The position numbers were made by a program, and so were the translations under genes. 48,878 nt of DNA. It comes from Chloroflexota bacterium. GTDB lineage: Bacteria; Chloroflexota; Dormibacteria; Dormibacterales; Dormibacteraceae. The notes under the pieces are model-generated. The model did not search any database and was not told the DNA's origin. It saw only the letters and a list, made by a program, of their open reading frames with translations. Positions 32,156 to 41,813 of the stretch are shown piece after piece. The stretch is taken from contig VBHJ01000014.1 in the NCBI GenBank assembly GCA_005887685.1, positions 1 to 48,878 of the forward strand. Reading direction: 5' to 3'. Positions within the stretch are counted from its first letter, which is position 1. Each line of letters begins with the position of its first letter.

Positions 32156-33022
32156 TCAAAATCCCATCAGGTTCGGGGTGATCTTGGTGAAGCCGCGATC
32201 CCGTGCGTAGAGGTCAAGCGGAATCGCGGCGAGCTCGTCGACGACTGGCACCGCCTTCGGGTCGGACGCCACGTCGATGCTCAGCAGGTAGTGGCGGCAG
32301 CTTTCGCACGCCTCTATGCGAACGTGGGGAAAGATCGCGCCGTGGTCCATCGGCGGCACACCACGCTGAAGCCCTCGCACGACACTTCCCTGCTCGCCCG
32401 ACGTGGTGCCGTGCTCGCTGAAGATGGAGAGCTTGGCGCTGCGGTCCTCACCGCAACCCGGGCACGTCATGCGGGCGAAACCCCAGGTGGCGCTGCATCG
32501 GGAACAGAGAAGGCGCCTCGGGCCCGTCGCCAGGTCTTCCGGACCTGGGTCGAAGTAGCTCAGCTGCGGAAGGCCGCCGCAATCGGGACAGTGCAGCTCG
32601 TCGCGCGGTCCGGCGCAAACGCGCCGGGCGTCGGCGCCCAAAGCCTCCAGGACCGGTCCCAGCGCGGCGCGCGCGAGGAACCGATCGACCGCGGGCTGCT
32701 CCCCGCCGTCGATCCATCTCAGGACGATCGCGCGCGGATGCTCGGTCTCGATCCGGTGGATGAGCTCGGAGCGCATGCGCTCCGGTCCCAGGGCAAGGCT
32801 CACGTCCAGCACGCTCGGCACCACGATGTCGGTGACGTACGAGGCAAGGTCCTCGGCGGCAGGCCTGTTGGCGGCGGCGTCGTCAAACGCCCTTTCCTGG
32901 ACGGCCAGCAGGGCGCCGTAGAAATCGAGCAGCTGGCGCGCGAAGCCCTGGCGCGCGCGGAGCTCGCCAACGCGACGGCGCCGTTCTGTCCAGACGTCGC
33001 TCGCTGTTGCGGCGACAGGCAT
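32156..33022 (-). CDS. fdhE: Formate dehydrogenase accessory protein FdhE
   Basis: A 288-aa FdhE-like protein with four CxxC pairs: HCPDCGG, LLCSRCSATW, CPGCGE, and EACESCRHY, as in the iron-binding FdhE family. In E. coli FdhE is needed for activity of membrane formate dehydrogenases. The ATG at 33022 overlaps the fdhA stop by one base, TGATG; the longer frame inside fdhA in another register is rejected. Its place inside the structural operon, not with fdhD, is a detail of this lineage. Confidence 0.9.
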   Translation of the reverse strand: MPVAATASDVWTERRRRVGELRARQGFARQLLDFYGALLAVQERAFDDAAANRPAAEDLASYVTDIVVPSVLDVSLALGPERMRSELIHRIETEHPRAIVLRWIDGGEQPAVDRFLARAALGPVLEALGADARRVCAGPRDELHCPDCGGLPQLSYFDPGPEDLATGPRRLLCSRCSATWGFARMTCPGCGEDRSAKLSIFSEHGTTSGEQGSVVRGLQRGVPPMDHGAIFPHVRIEACESCRHYLLSIDVASDPKAVPVVDELAAIPLDLYARDRGFTKITPNLMGF

Positions 33023-36000
33023 CAGATCTTCTCCAGGTTGACCAGGAAGGCTTTGAACTCCGGCGTCCGCGCGTTGGCGTCGCCGACGAACGGCGTCAGA
33101 GCGTTGGCCAGCCAGTAGCGGCCGTGGCTGGGATCGCTGTCCGCGGAAATGCCGACGTAGCCCCAGTGAATCGGAATCCCGATCTGGTACACCGTCTGGC
33201 CCGCGACGGTCATCGGTCCCAACCGCTTCGTGACGAGCGCGAGGACCTCGACCTTGCCCCGTTTCGACGACACCCTGACCCGGTCTCCGCTCTTGATGCC
33301 TTTGGTGCCGGCCAGCTCGGCGGGAATCTCGACGAAGGGCTTCGGCTGCAGCTGGACCAGGTGCGGGACGTGCTGCGTCACGTAGTGCTCGTGCTCGGTC
33401 AACCGATAGCTGGTTGCGATGTAGGGAAACTCGGTCGCGGTGCCGAATCGGTCCGGACGGCCGGCCGCCTTGTCGTACAGGAATGCGACCGGCGACGCCG
33501 AATTGGCGGCATGCAGCGGGTTGGCCACCGGCGACTCGATGGGCTCGTAATGCTCGGGGAAAGGTCCGTCGACCATGCCGTTGCTGAACAGCCGGCCGAC
33601 CCCCTCGCCGTTCATGATGAAAGGAAGCCACGCGGCGGGGTCGTGCGGGTCCATGGTCGCCGGGTAGTCGGGCACGTCGCCGACCCAGCTCTTGCCATTC
33701 CACGTAATCCCTGGACGACTCGGGTCCCAAGCCTTGCCGTCGAGGTCGGCCGAGGCGCGGTTGTACATCACGCGGCGGTTGAGCGGCCAGCTCCACGCCC
33801 AGCCGGCATAGAAACCCATGCCGGTCGGATCGTTGGCCTTGGGATCCTGGATGCCGGCGCGCCGTTTCATCAGGTTGCCGGAGTCCAGGTAGCTTCCGGT
33901 GTAGATCCAGTCGCCGGTCGTGGTCGTGCCGTCGTCTTTGAGGTTGGCGAAGCTGGTCATCTGCTTGCCCGTGCCCAGGTCCTTGCCGTTGATCTCCTTG
34001 GCGATCTCGTCGAGCTCCGGTTTGGTCGGGTCCTTGTAGTCGAACGTCAAGCTCATGATCGGGTCGGGGAACTTGCCGCCACCCGATTTGTAGAGCGCCT
34101 TCACACGCTGAAAGATGTCGGCGAGGATCCAGTGGTCGTGCCGTGCCTGCCCCTGGGGCGGAATCACCTGGTCCTTCCACTGCGACCAACGTCCGCTGTT
34201 GACGAACGAGCCGTCCTTTTCGATCCAGTGCGTCGCCGGCAGCATGAAGACCTCAGTCTTGACCTGGCCCGCGTCGACCCCAGGCGCGTGCCAGAACTCC
34301 GAGCTAGTCGTCGGCAGCGCGTCCATCACGACGAGCCATTTCAGGTTGGCGAGCGCCTGGCGCACCTGGTTGCTGTCTGGGCCGATGCTGGCCGCCGTCA
34401 TTCCCGACAGCATCAGCCCCTCCATCTTTCCCTTCAGCGCCTGGTCGTAGATCGTCATCCACGATGCGTTGCTTGCCGGTTTCGGGATGAAGTTGAAGGC
34501 GAACTCGTTGCTCTTGGTCGCGGCTGCCCCGTACCAGCCCTTCAGCGTGCTGACCATGAACTTGCCGTAGTTGAGACCGAAGAAATTCCACGAGTTCGGG
34601 TCGGACTTCTTGGGCGCGCTCTGCGCGACGTAATCGGCGATCGTCTTCTGACCCGGTGCGGGGATCTTGAGATAGCCCGGCAGGATCTCCCACGATATGG
34701 CGTGGTCGGTGTTGCCCTGGATGTTGGCGTGGCCACGCTCGGCATTCATGCCACCGCCAGGGCGCCCCATGTTGCCCAGGAGAAGCTGCAGCACCGCGCC
34801 CGACCGGATGAGCTGCCCGCCCGTGGTGTGGTGTGTGAGGCCCACCGCGTACACGATCGTCATCACCTTGTCCGGCTTGCCCATCTGGCCGACCAGGTCC
34901 GCGACCTTGTTGAAATCGTCGACCGGGATGCCGGTGATGCTCGAAACGACATCGGGCGTGTAGCGCGAGTAATGCTGCTTCATCAGCTGAAAGACCGATC
35001 GCGGATTCTGGAGGGTCAGGTCGCGCTTGGCGAACCCTGTCGCCGCATCGGTGTCGTAGCTCCAGGATGCGATGTTGTAGCTGCGCGTCGAAGCGTTGTA
35101 GCCAGAGAAGAGACCGTCGCTGAACGCGTAACCGTCCTTGACGAGGAATGACGCGTTCGTGTAGTTGCGGACGTACACGTCGTGGAACAGGTTGTTCTGC
35201 AGGACGTGGTTGATGAGTCCTCCGAAATATGCGACGTCGGTCCCGGTCCGGATGCGCAGGTAGGTGTCCGCCACGGCCGAGGTGCGCGTGAATCGAGGAT
35301 CTGCATGCACGATCTTGGCCCCGCGGTCCAGCTTGGCCCGCATGAACCACTGGAAACCGACCGGGTGCGCCTCAGCCGGGTTGGCGCCGTTGATGAGGAT
35401 GAGGTCGGCGTTCTTGATGTCGCGCCAGTGGTTGGTCATCGCTCCCCTTCCGAACGTGGCGGCCAAACTGACCACCGTGGGGCCGTGTCAAACCCTGGCC
35501 TGCTGCTCGAGATGAACCAGTCCCAGGCTGCGCATCAGCTTGGTGGCGAAGTAGCCCTCCTCCGAGCTGAATGCCGCGCCTCCCGCGAAGGCGATGCCTT
35601 CGGTGCGGTTGACCGTGTTGCCGTTGCCATCCGTGGCCACGAAGGTGGCGTCGCGAGACGCCTTGATGTTCTGAGCGATCTTGTCCAGCACAAAGTCCCA
35701 GGAGACGCTCTTCCACCCGGTCGCGCCAGGGGCCCGGTACTGTGGCGACTCGACCCGGCGTGGCGAAACCGCCAGCTGCATCGCGGTCGCACCCTTGGGG
35801 CAAAGCCGGCCTTCGTTCACCGGGCTGTCCGGATCGCCCTCGATCTGCAGCAGCTCGACTTTGCCGTCGCTGTTCTGACGCGTGTAGGCGACCAGCGAGC
35901 AGCCGACGGCGCAGTAAGGGCAGACGGAATGCAGCTCCTTGGCGCCCGCGATGCGCAGCTGCTGCTGGATCTTGGTCGACTCGGCTACGGCGTCGTCGAA

Positions 36001-36078
36001 ACCCAGGCCCGCGGCAGCGAGCGCGCTTGCGCCGGCGACGCCAATCTTGAGGAATTCCCGACGAGTAGCTGTCGGCAT
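33022..36078 (-). CDS. fdhA: Selenocysteine-containing formate dehydrogenase, molybdopterin subunit
   Basis: Read through the TGA at 35490-35488, this is one 1018-residue protein, close to E. coli FdnG (1015). The Tat signal is TRREFLKIG at residues 5-13; the N-terminal 4Fe-4S motif is CPYCAVGC with GRLCPKG. The TGA falls at residue 197 in QQARV-U-HGPTVVSLA, the same site as Sec196 in FdnG. Downstream are TFGRGAMTNHW, NGANPAEAHPVGF, and the C-terminal RVSSKRGKVEVLA molybdopterin-binding domain. It oxidises formate on the outer side of the membrane and gives electrons to FdhB and the NrfD-like subunit. Plain gene calling would split it into two frames (35488-36078 and 33022-35475). No SelABCD gene is in the window. 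Confidence 0.95.
35458..35476 (-). promoter_or_regulatory. Predicted SECIS hairpin of fdhA
   Basis: Beginning 12 nt after the TGA, a 7-bp stem (with two G-U pairs) closes a five-base loop A-G-T-T-T. The loop G-U lies 20-21 nt after the TGA, like the loop of the E. coli fdnG and fdhF elements. It lies within the codons for VVSLAA. Confidence 0.65.
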
Positions 36079-36133
36079 CCCAACCCCCCGAACGACATGA
36101 CGCTAGCTCAGGCGCGTGTTTGGCGTCAAGTTG

Positions 36134-36562
36134 TCAGCCGGTCGACATCAACAGGTCGCTGCGGTCGTCGGGCTCGGGGTTGCGCAGGAGGTCGATCAAC
36201 CGCGGGTCCCAGGGGACGACGACGCCGGTGACGCCCGCAGCCTCCTGGTCGCCCAGGGCCCGGGCCCACGAGTCACGGTCGGCCGGCATCGGGATCGAGA
36301 CCCAGGTCTCTCCTGCCGGCAGCCCAATCGTGGTCCGCCCGCGGCTGAGCCGCTCCAGGACGGCCGCCCCTTCAGAGCTCTCCAGCCGCAGCTTGATGCG
36401 GCTGGTCACCGCAGCGATCCCGCCCAGGAGGATCCGCTGCGCCTGTCCGTCCGATTCGAGCCCGATCATCTCCGCACCGGCTGCCTCGAGCGCCCGCACG
36501 TCGGCCAGGAACTCTCCGGCGTCTCCGATCTCGGCCGGCATCGTGACCGCGACCTTGATCAC
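36134..36562 (-). CDS. Compact luciferase-like (LLM) domain protein
   Basis: A 142-aa protein that reads like a luciferase-like monooxygenase with its middle missing. It begins KVAVTMPAEIGDAGEFLADVR then ALEAAGAEMIGLE, followed by GGIAAVTSRIKLRL and ERLSRGRTTIGLPAGETW, then jumps to the last strand (QEAAGVTGVVVPW). Full-length LLM proteins have about 300 residues, so it is probably not a flavin-dependent enzyme in the usual sense. The GTG start follows the transaldolase stop by 10 bp, so they may be co-transcribed. No stop or frame break suggests decay. Confidence 0.6.
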   Translation of the reverse strand: MIKVAVTMPAEIGDAGEFLADVRALEAAGAEMIGLESDGQAQRILLGGIAAVTSRIKLRLESSEGAAVLERLSRGRTTIGLPAGETWVSIPMPADRDSWARALGDQEAAGVTGVVVPWDPRLIDLLRNPEPDDRSDLLMSTG

Positions 36563-36572
36563 GACGTCAAAT

Positions 36573-37697
36573 CTAGCGCGGAGTCCCTACCTTGCTCAGG
36601 TGCTGGATCGATTCACGGAATGATTTCGCAAAACCGCCCACGCCCTCGTCCTCCAGCTCCTGGGTGATCGCGGCCAGGTCGATCCCATTCAACGCCAGCT
36701 GGTCCAGCAAGCGCCGCGCGCCATCCACCTCTCTCTGGAGCGTGAGCGCCGCGTGCCCGTGATCGGCGAACGCTTCGAGCGTCGCCACGGGCATGGTGTT
36801 CACCGTCGCCGGCCCGATCAATTCCTCGACGTACATGGTGTCGCGGTAGCGGAGGTTCTTGGTCGAGGTGCTGGCCCAGAGGCATCGCTGGACCGTCGCG
36901 CCCGCACCCCGCAGCCTGTCCCACCTCGGGCCCGAGTGGAGCTGGCCGAACATCTCGTAGGCGAGCTTCGAGTTCGCGATCGCGGCGTGGCCGAGCAGGC
37001 CGTCCAGCTCGCGTCTTCGCTGCTCATCGGCCTCCTGCATCTTGCCGGTCAGCTGCTCGTCGACCTTCGTGTCCACGCGGCTGACGAAGAAGCTCGCCAC
37101 GCTGTGGACGCGGCTGAGGTCGCCCCCTTTCCCCATGAACTCCTCCAGGCCCGCCAGGTAAGCCTCGACCACCTTGACGTAGCGCTCGACCGCGAAGATC
37201 AGAGTGACGTTGATGCTGGCACCCTCGGCTGTCATCGCCTGGATCGCGGGCAGGCCTGCCGGGGTGGCCGGGATCTTCACCATCACGTTCGGCCGTGCGC
37301 ATCTTCGCTGCAGGTCGCGAGCCGCCGCGATCGTGCGGTCAGAGTCGCTTGCGAGGTCAGGCGACACCTCGATGCTCACAAAGCCGTCACCGCCGCGCTC
37401 CATGTCGAAAACCGGACGCAAGACGTCGGCCGCGGCTTGCACGTCCTCGATGAGCAGATCCCAGACGATCGATTCAGGATCCTGCCCCCGCTCGAGCCGC
37501 CTGGCCACGTCGTCGGCGTATGCATCCGAGGTCTCCAGCGCTTTGGCGAAAATGGTCGGGTTGGCGGTGACCCCGCTGACGCCTGCGTCGCGATAGCGCG
37601 CGAGCTGTCCGGAGCGAATCATGCCGCGGTCGATCTGGTCGAGCCAGACGCTCTGGCCCAACCGCTTCAACTCGGCGATCGGATTGCGTTTTTCCAT
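36573..37697 (-). CDS. tal: Transaldolase
   Basis: A 374-aa transaldolase of the bacterial long class. Marks are SVWLDQIDRGMI, GVSGVTANPTIF, VSIEVSPDLASD, the Schiff-base lysine in NVMVKIPAT, GASINVTLIFAVERY, FFVSRVDTKVD, and RCLWASTSTKN. It moves a dihydroxyacetone unit between sugar phosphates in the pentose phosphate path. The ATG at 37697 has GGAGGG five bases upstream. Upstream in-frame codons to 37814 are not used. Confidence 0.95.
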   Translation of the reverse strand: MEKRNPIAELKRLGQSVWLDQIDRGMIRSGQLARYRDAGVSGVTANPTIFAKALETSDAYADDVARRLERGQDPESIVWDLLIEDVQAAADVLRPVFDMERGGDGFVSIEVSPDLASDSDRTIAAARDLQRRCARPNVMVKIPATPAGLPAIQAMTAEGASINVTLIFAVERYVKVVEAYLAGLEEFMGKGGDLSRVHSVASFFVSRVDTKVDEQLTGKMQEADEQRRRELDGLLGHAAIANSKLAYEMFGQLHSGPRWDRLRGAGATVQRCLWASTSTKNLRYRDTMYVEELIGPATVNTMPVATLEAFADHGHAALTLQREVDGARRLLDQLALNGIDLAAITQELEDEGVGGFAKSFRESIQHLSKVGTPR

Positions 37698-37702
37698 GGT
37701 TT

Positions 37703-37708
37703 CCCTCC
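37703..37708 (-). promoter_or_regulatory. Ribosome binding site deciding the transaldolase start
   Basis: GGAGGG on the minus strand ends five bases before the ATG at 37697. It selects this start over the frame extending to 37814. Confidence 0.7.
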
Positions 37709-37756
37709 AACCATGAAACGTCGCCTCGCGGCTCTTTACTCCCGCATACTCGGGCG

Positions 37757-38167
37757 ATGACCGATCGCGAAGCCACCGAAGCGATCCAGAATCTGATGCC
37801 CCTTGCGGCGACACTCGCCATCCGCGCCGAGACGTACCGCGCGGATGAGGTCGTGCTGTCGATGGACTGGGCGATGTCGCTCTGCACCGCGAATGGAATT
37901 CTTCACGGCGGGGCGATCATGGCGCTGGCGGATTCGGCTGGAGGCGCATGCGCGATGCTGAACCTGCCCGCTGACGCATCCGGCACCTCCACCATCGAGT
38001 CGAAGACCAACTTTCTGGGCGCGGTGCGGAGCGGAGCCGTGACGGCGACGTCGACCCCCCTGCACCGGGGCGGCACGACGCTCGTTATCGAGACCACGGT
38101 CCGCGACTCGGGCGGCAAGCTGATCGCGAAGGTGACGCAGACGCAGCTGGTCTTGCGACCGCGCTAG
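37757..38167 (+). CDS. PaaI-type hotdog thioesterase
   Basis: A 136-aa hotdog-fold protein. LCTANGILHGGAIMALADSAGG carries the HGG and acidic residue used by PaaI/YdiI thioesterases, followed by TIESKTNFLGAVRSG. It should hydrolyse an acyl-CoA, probably aromatic or medium-chain. It is divergent from the transaldolase (59 bp between starts) and convergent with the baeRF-type gene across a shared hairpin. Confidence 0.88.
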   Translation: MTDREATEAIQNLMPLAATLAIRAETYRADEVVLSMDWAMSLCTANGILHGGAIMALADSAGGACAMLNLPADASGTSTIESKTNFLGAVRSGAVTATSTPLHRGGTTLVIETTVRDSGGKLIAKVTQTQLVLRPR

Positions 38168-38184
38168 AAACCCGGCTTCTAGCG
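38162..38184. terminator. Probable bidirectional terminator between PaaI and baeRF-type genes
   Basis: Stem of 8 bp (CGCTAGAA / TTCTAGCG) with a 7-nt loop, spanning both stop codons of two convergent genes. It is followed by TTTCTC on the plus strand. It would serve both directions; strength is modest. Confidence 0.55.
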
Positions 38185-38949
38185 TTTCTCTGCAGCGACC
38201 ACCCTCTCGCGCAGCTCACGCTTGAGCTCAGAGGAATCGAGGGACGCGCTGAGGTGGCCGGCGACGACCTTCTTGAGCCGCTCAGGAAGCATGCGCTCGA
38301 ACGTCGCGCGGGCCTCGTCCGGACCAGCTACATACATCTGCATGTACGCGCCGGTGCTCATCTCGCGCTCCACGGTCTTGACCGCGCTCTCGAGGTTGGC
38401 CTTCGCCTTGTTCTCCGCTTTGCGCTGATTGCTCGCCGCCGAGGTGCCCCCAGCGCGTGAGTGGCGGACCTCGGCGCCGTTGATGTTCTGTAGCGGGATG
38501 ATCTCGTCGAGGATGGCGCCGAACGTCTTCGCGTGCTCCTTGTCGACGACCGCGATCAGTGCGGGCGGGTAGTGCTCGAGCTGGCGCAGCATCGGCGCCA
38601 GCAGCAGTTCGCCGACCTCGAGCCGCTCGTCGGTCACGTCGCGCAGCTTGACCAGCTCGAGCACCCCGTGCGGCTCATCGGCGAAGCCGGCGAAAGCAGG
38701 ACAACCCGCCGGCCGCACCATGGCGACGTGATGGCGCAGGCGGCGCAGCTCGTACTCCATCAGCTCCTGGTCTTTGCCGCTAAGCCGGTTGAGGTAGCGA
38801 TGCATCAGGTCTCGGAACTCGATGTCATAGAAGCGAGCGTCGTAACCCTCTGCTCGTGCGGGCAGGTAGATGCTCACCGCGCGGTTCGATGCGCGGCGCA
38901 GTCGCGGTGCCAGGACGAAGAGGGCTATGCGCGGGCTGTAGTTGGTCAT
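38179..38949 (-). CDS. Bacterial archaeo-eukaryotic release factor-like (baeRF) protein
   Basis: A 256-aa protein that resembles the baeRF families, bacterial relatives of eRF1/Vms1. It has SNRAVSIYLPARAEGYDARFY near the N-terminus, ALIAVVDKEHAKTFGAILDEI (eRF1 domain-2 type), RAGGTSAASNQRKAENKA where other members have a GG-x2-Q loop, and then MYVAGPDEARATFERMLPE. The exact catalytic GGQ-like glutamine position is altered. It may act in ribosome rescue or RNA-linked hydrolysis, unproven. The ATG at 38949 is preferred; a longer N-terminal frame to 39048 overlaps the divergent gene. Confidence 0.72.
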   Translation of the reverse strand: MTNYSPRIALFVLAPRLRRASNRAVSIYLPARAEGYDARFYDIEFRDLMHRYLNRLSGKDQELMEYELRRLRHHVAMVRPAGCPAFAGFADEPHGVLELVKLRDVTDERLEVGELLLAPMLRQLEHYPPALIAVVDKEHAKTFGAILDEIIPLQNINGAEVRHSRAGGTSAASNQRKAENKAKANLESAVKTVEREMSTGAYMQMYVAGPDEARATFERMLPERLKKVVAGHLSASLDSSELKRELRERVVAAEKR

Positions 38950-38977
38950 CTCACAATCTTGACCGCTCGCCGGTACA

Positions 38978-39256
38978 GTGAAAAGGAGCGTGTTCGAAGA
39001 CGAGACTCCGATCGCCTGGACCGCCATGCCGCGCCACGCCCCGGTCATGGCCGTCGACGGCTCTCAGATCGGCACCGCGGACTCCGTACTGGGAGACCAG
39101 GAGGAGGACATCTTTCACGGCCTGGTCGTCAAGCGCCACGACGGCCAGCTGGTCGAGGTCACCGCCGCGCGGGTGAAGAAGATGACCGCGAACCACGTCC
39201 TCACCGACCTGGATCCAGCCGAGGCCGGTGCCCTGGCGCCCTACCGCCGGGGCTGA
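38978..39256 (+). CDS. PRC-barrel-like small protein
   Basis: A 92-aa protein. VMAVDGSQIGTADSVLGDQEEDIFHGLVVKR followed by VEVTAARVKKMTANHVLTDL looks like a PRC-barrel/DUF2171-like beta barrel. The start is not settled: GTG at 38978 or 38990 (AAGGAG lies between them), or later ATGs. It is divergent from the baeRF-type gene (28 bp between start codons). PRC-barrel proteins serve in RNA processing and photosynthetic or stress complexes, so no function is assigned. The following 133 bp up to 39390 hold no gene I can see. Confidence 0.6.
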   Translation: MKRSVFEDETPIAWTAMPRHAPVMAVDGSQIGTADSVLGDQEEDIFHGLVVKRHDGQLVEVTAARVKKMTANHVLTDLDPAEAGALAPYRRG

Positions 39257-39389
39257 GAGGCCGGAAGACCGAGACTTTCCCGTCCTTATCTATGTAGGTA
39301 TGGGGAGTCGGCGCCGGCGGCGGGTGCAGGGCGCATAGTTAACGCCGCCGGATTACGATTTGCTGCCCCAGATCGTTCTAGAGGTTTGA

Positions 39390-41813
39390 ATGACAGGCTG
39401 CGGCCGGCGTTTTGCTGTCAAGGCGGTGGTGGCCTGCCTCGCGACCGCGCTCGGGCTGGGCACGACGGCCATCGCGTCCGAGGCGGCTGACAACCCGCTC
39501 CAGATAGCAATCCATCTGGGCTACCACGACACCGTCAAGCTCGGCGAGTGGATGCCGGTCGCGATCGACGTCACCAACCACGGCTCCGACGTCGACGGAA
39601 CCCTCGAGATCCAGGCTTCCAACTCGTTCGGCGGCAAGGGTGGTCCGCCCGGCGGCTCGGCCGTCTACCAGATACCGCTCAGCCTCGCGTCCGGTGCGAC
39701 CAAGCACTTGCGGACCTTCGTGTCGGAAGACTATCCGGGGACGGTCGACGCGCGAATCGTGGCGAGCGGACGGGTTCTCGCGTCGCAACAGACGAGCATC
39801 ACGAACACCGTTTCCGGTCTGCTCATCGGCGTCGTCTCCGACCAACCTTCCGCCCTCGACACCGTCGCCACCGTCCATCCCGGCGGCGTGGCTCCAAGCG
39901 TCATTCACCTGGCCGCGGCCGACCTGCCGGATTCCGGCCTCGTCCTTCGCGCGTTTGACGTGCTGGCGATCGACGATTTCTCCACCGACACGCTGACCGA
40001 CGGTCAGAGGAACGCGCTCGTCGACTACGTGATGCAGGGCGGATCGCTGCTCCTGGGCACGGGCGGCTCCTGGCGCAAGACACTGGCGGGGCTACCCAAC
40101 GCGATCGTTCCCATGCAGGCGACGGGCTCGGTGGTCCTCGCCAACGCCGCCGTGCTTGGCAACGTCACCGGTGTCGAGATTGCGACCGGAACGGTCAGCC
40201 CGCGCGCGACCGTATGGGTGACCGAGGGCGGCCGCCCGCTCCTGATCGAGCAGCCCACCGGAGCCGGCCTGATCGCGATGGCGACCTTTGACTGGGCTCA
40301 GGGTTCGGTCTCCACCTCGACCGCGGCCGCGACGCTCCTGCGCCAGGTTGTGATCCGATCCACCTACGGCAACACGAGCGGCTCCGTCCTCAACAACGTC
40401 TCGTCCGGCAAGGGGATGCCCACGAACTCCGTGGCGACGCGAGGCGGTTCGCTGTCTCAATCGCTCGGCAACATGCCCGCCCTGGACCTGCCGGCATGGT
40501 GGGTCATCGGCGCTCTCGTGCTCGTCTATGTGCTGCTGGTCGGTCCGGTCAACTATTTTGTCCTCCGGCGCCTGAAGCGGCGCGCGCTCGCATGGGTCAC
40601 CGTGCCGACCATCGCGCTGATCGCATCGGGCGGCGCCTACGGCGCGAGCTTGATCACGAAAGGCACCTCGGTCCTGGCGACCGAGATCGCCATCGTGCAC
40701 GTCCAGCAGGGTTGGGACCGCGCCTACAGCGAGGACTACACAGGGATTTTGGCGCCGGCGCGTGGCGACTACGACGTCGCGCTTTCGGGACCCCAGGCCA
40801 TGGTCAGCCCGATCTATTACTACTCGGGCAACATCAACGATCCGAACCTTGGCGCGATGCGCGTCAACACCTCGAGCGACGGCATAACGCTGCCCAACAT
40901 GAGCGCGTTCACCCTTCGCGGATTTGCGACGGAAGGGATAACGTCGGGCCCTCAAGTCACCGGGCAGGCGCAGCTCATCGGCGGCAAGGTGAAAGGCACA
41001 ATCAAGAACGTGTCGTCGCTGAATTTCACGGACGGTGTCGTGTTCGCCGGCAATACGTATCAGAAGATCGGCGAGCTGGCGCCCGGCGGCACCGCATCGT
41101 TCAACCTGCTGCCGTCGACGAGCGCGAGCTTCAACGGAAATCCTGCCTTCATGCAGGTATACCCGAGCAACATGAGCTGCTGTGGAGCACCGCCCAGCCA
41201 GTCCACAGACGCCGAGCGCCAGGCGGAGACAAGGACCGCGGTGCTCTCCACGCTGCCGATCAACAACTTCACCGGCCTCCCGATCTCGGGGTCGCCGATG
41301 GTCGTGCTGTGGACGAAGCAACCTTTCCAGCAGCTCACCGTCAACGGTGGCCACCCGCGCACCTACATCGAGAGCGCGATCGTGCTCAACGTGCCCGTGA
41401 CTCAGATCGGCGCCGGCGCCATGCCGGCGGGGGTCGTGAGCGGCCGCATCATCGACGTCGACGCCAACCTCACCCCGGCCGGCCCTCCGGGCCTGGTGCT
41501 GGCTGATTCAGGTTCCATGACGTACTCGTTTTCGCCGGCCATCGCCGCGGGTGCGCACCTGACCAACGTCACGATCTCGAACAGCAATCCCTACGGCGCC
41601 AAGTTCGGCGGCCCCAACAGCAGCACCAGCGTCAAAGGCCAGGCGTGGGATTGGAGCACCTCGAGCTGGATCGCGGTCGCGTATCTGGACAACGGGTCCA
41701 CCTCGATTCCGGATTCCGCGGTGAATCCGGCCACGGGCGAGGTCAGGGTCAGGCTGAGCTCGGACGGCCAGTTCGCGACCGGATTCCTCTCGATCTCCGG
41801 AGATGTGAAGTGA
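39390..41813 (+). CDS. Large exported protein of a MoxR/vWA operon
   Basis: An 807-aa protein with an N-terminal signal-like segment (about residues 8-30), a long Ser/Thr/Asn-rich outer part, then two helices near 370-395 and 402-425 (WWVIGALVLVYVLLVGPVNYF, then an RRLKRR loop), and a second large outer part. Around 160-225 there is a glutamine-amidotransferase-like pattern: FDVLAIDDFSTDTL then LVDYVMQGGSLLLGTGG. This resembles large partner proteins in MoxR-DUF58-BatA clusters, but I cannot name a family. It overlaps the ABC ATPase by GTGA. CC residues near 600 may form a disulphide. Confidence 0.75.
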   Translation: MTGCGRRFAVKAVVACLATALGLGTTAIASEAADNPLQIAIHLGYHDTVKLGEWMPVAIDVTNHGSDVDGTLEIQASNSFGGKGGPPGGSAVYQIPLSLASGATKHLRTFVSEDYPGTVDARIVASGRVLASQQTSITNTVSGLLIGVVSDQPSALDTVATVHPGGVAPSVIHLAAADLPDSGLVLRAFDVLAIDDFSTDTLTDGQRNALVDYVMQGGSLLLGTGGSWRKTLAGLPNAIVPMQATGSVVLANAAVLGNVTGVEIATGTVSPRATVWVTEGGRPLLIEQPTGAGLIAMATFDWAQGSVSTSTAAATLLRQVVIRSTYGNTSGSVLNNVSSGKGMPTNSVATRGGSLSQSLGNMPALDLPAWWVIGALVLVYVLLVGPVNYFVLRRLKRRALAWVTVPTIALIASGGAYGASLITKGTSVLATEIAIVHVQQGWDRAYSEDYTGILAPARGDYDVALSGPQAMVSPIYYYSGNINDPNLGAMRVNTSSDGITLPNMSAFTLRGFATEGITSGPQVTGQAQLIGGKVKGTIKNVSSLNFTDGVVFAGNTYQKIGELAPGGTASFNLLPSTSASFNGNPAFMQVYPSNMSCCGAPPSQSTDAERQAETRTAVLSTLPINNFTGLPISGSPMVVLWTKQPFQQLTVNGGHPRTYIESAIVLNVPVTQIGAGAMPAGVVSGRIIDVDANLTPAGPPGLVLADSGSMTYSFSPAIAAGAHLTNVTISNSNPYGAKFGGPNSSTSVKGQAWDWSTSSWIAVAYLDNGSTSIPDSAVNPATGEVRVRLSSDGQFATGFLSISGDVK

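Noticed and set aside
33007-35151. A 714-codon plus-strand open frame
   Set aside because: It is antisense to fdhA, which has clear motifs. Composition (Arg, Val, Gly, Asp) is that of a mirror frame.
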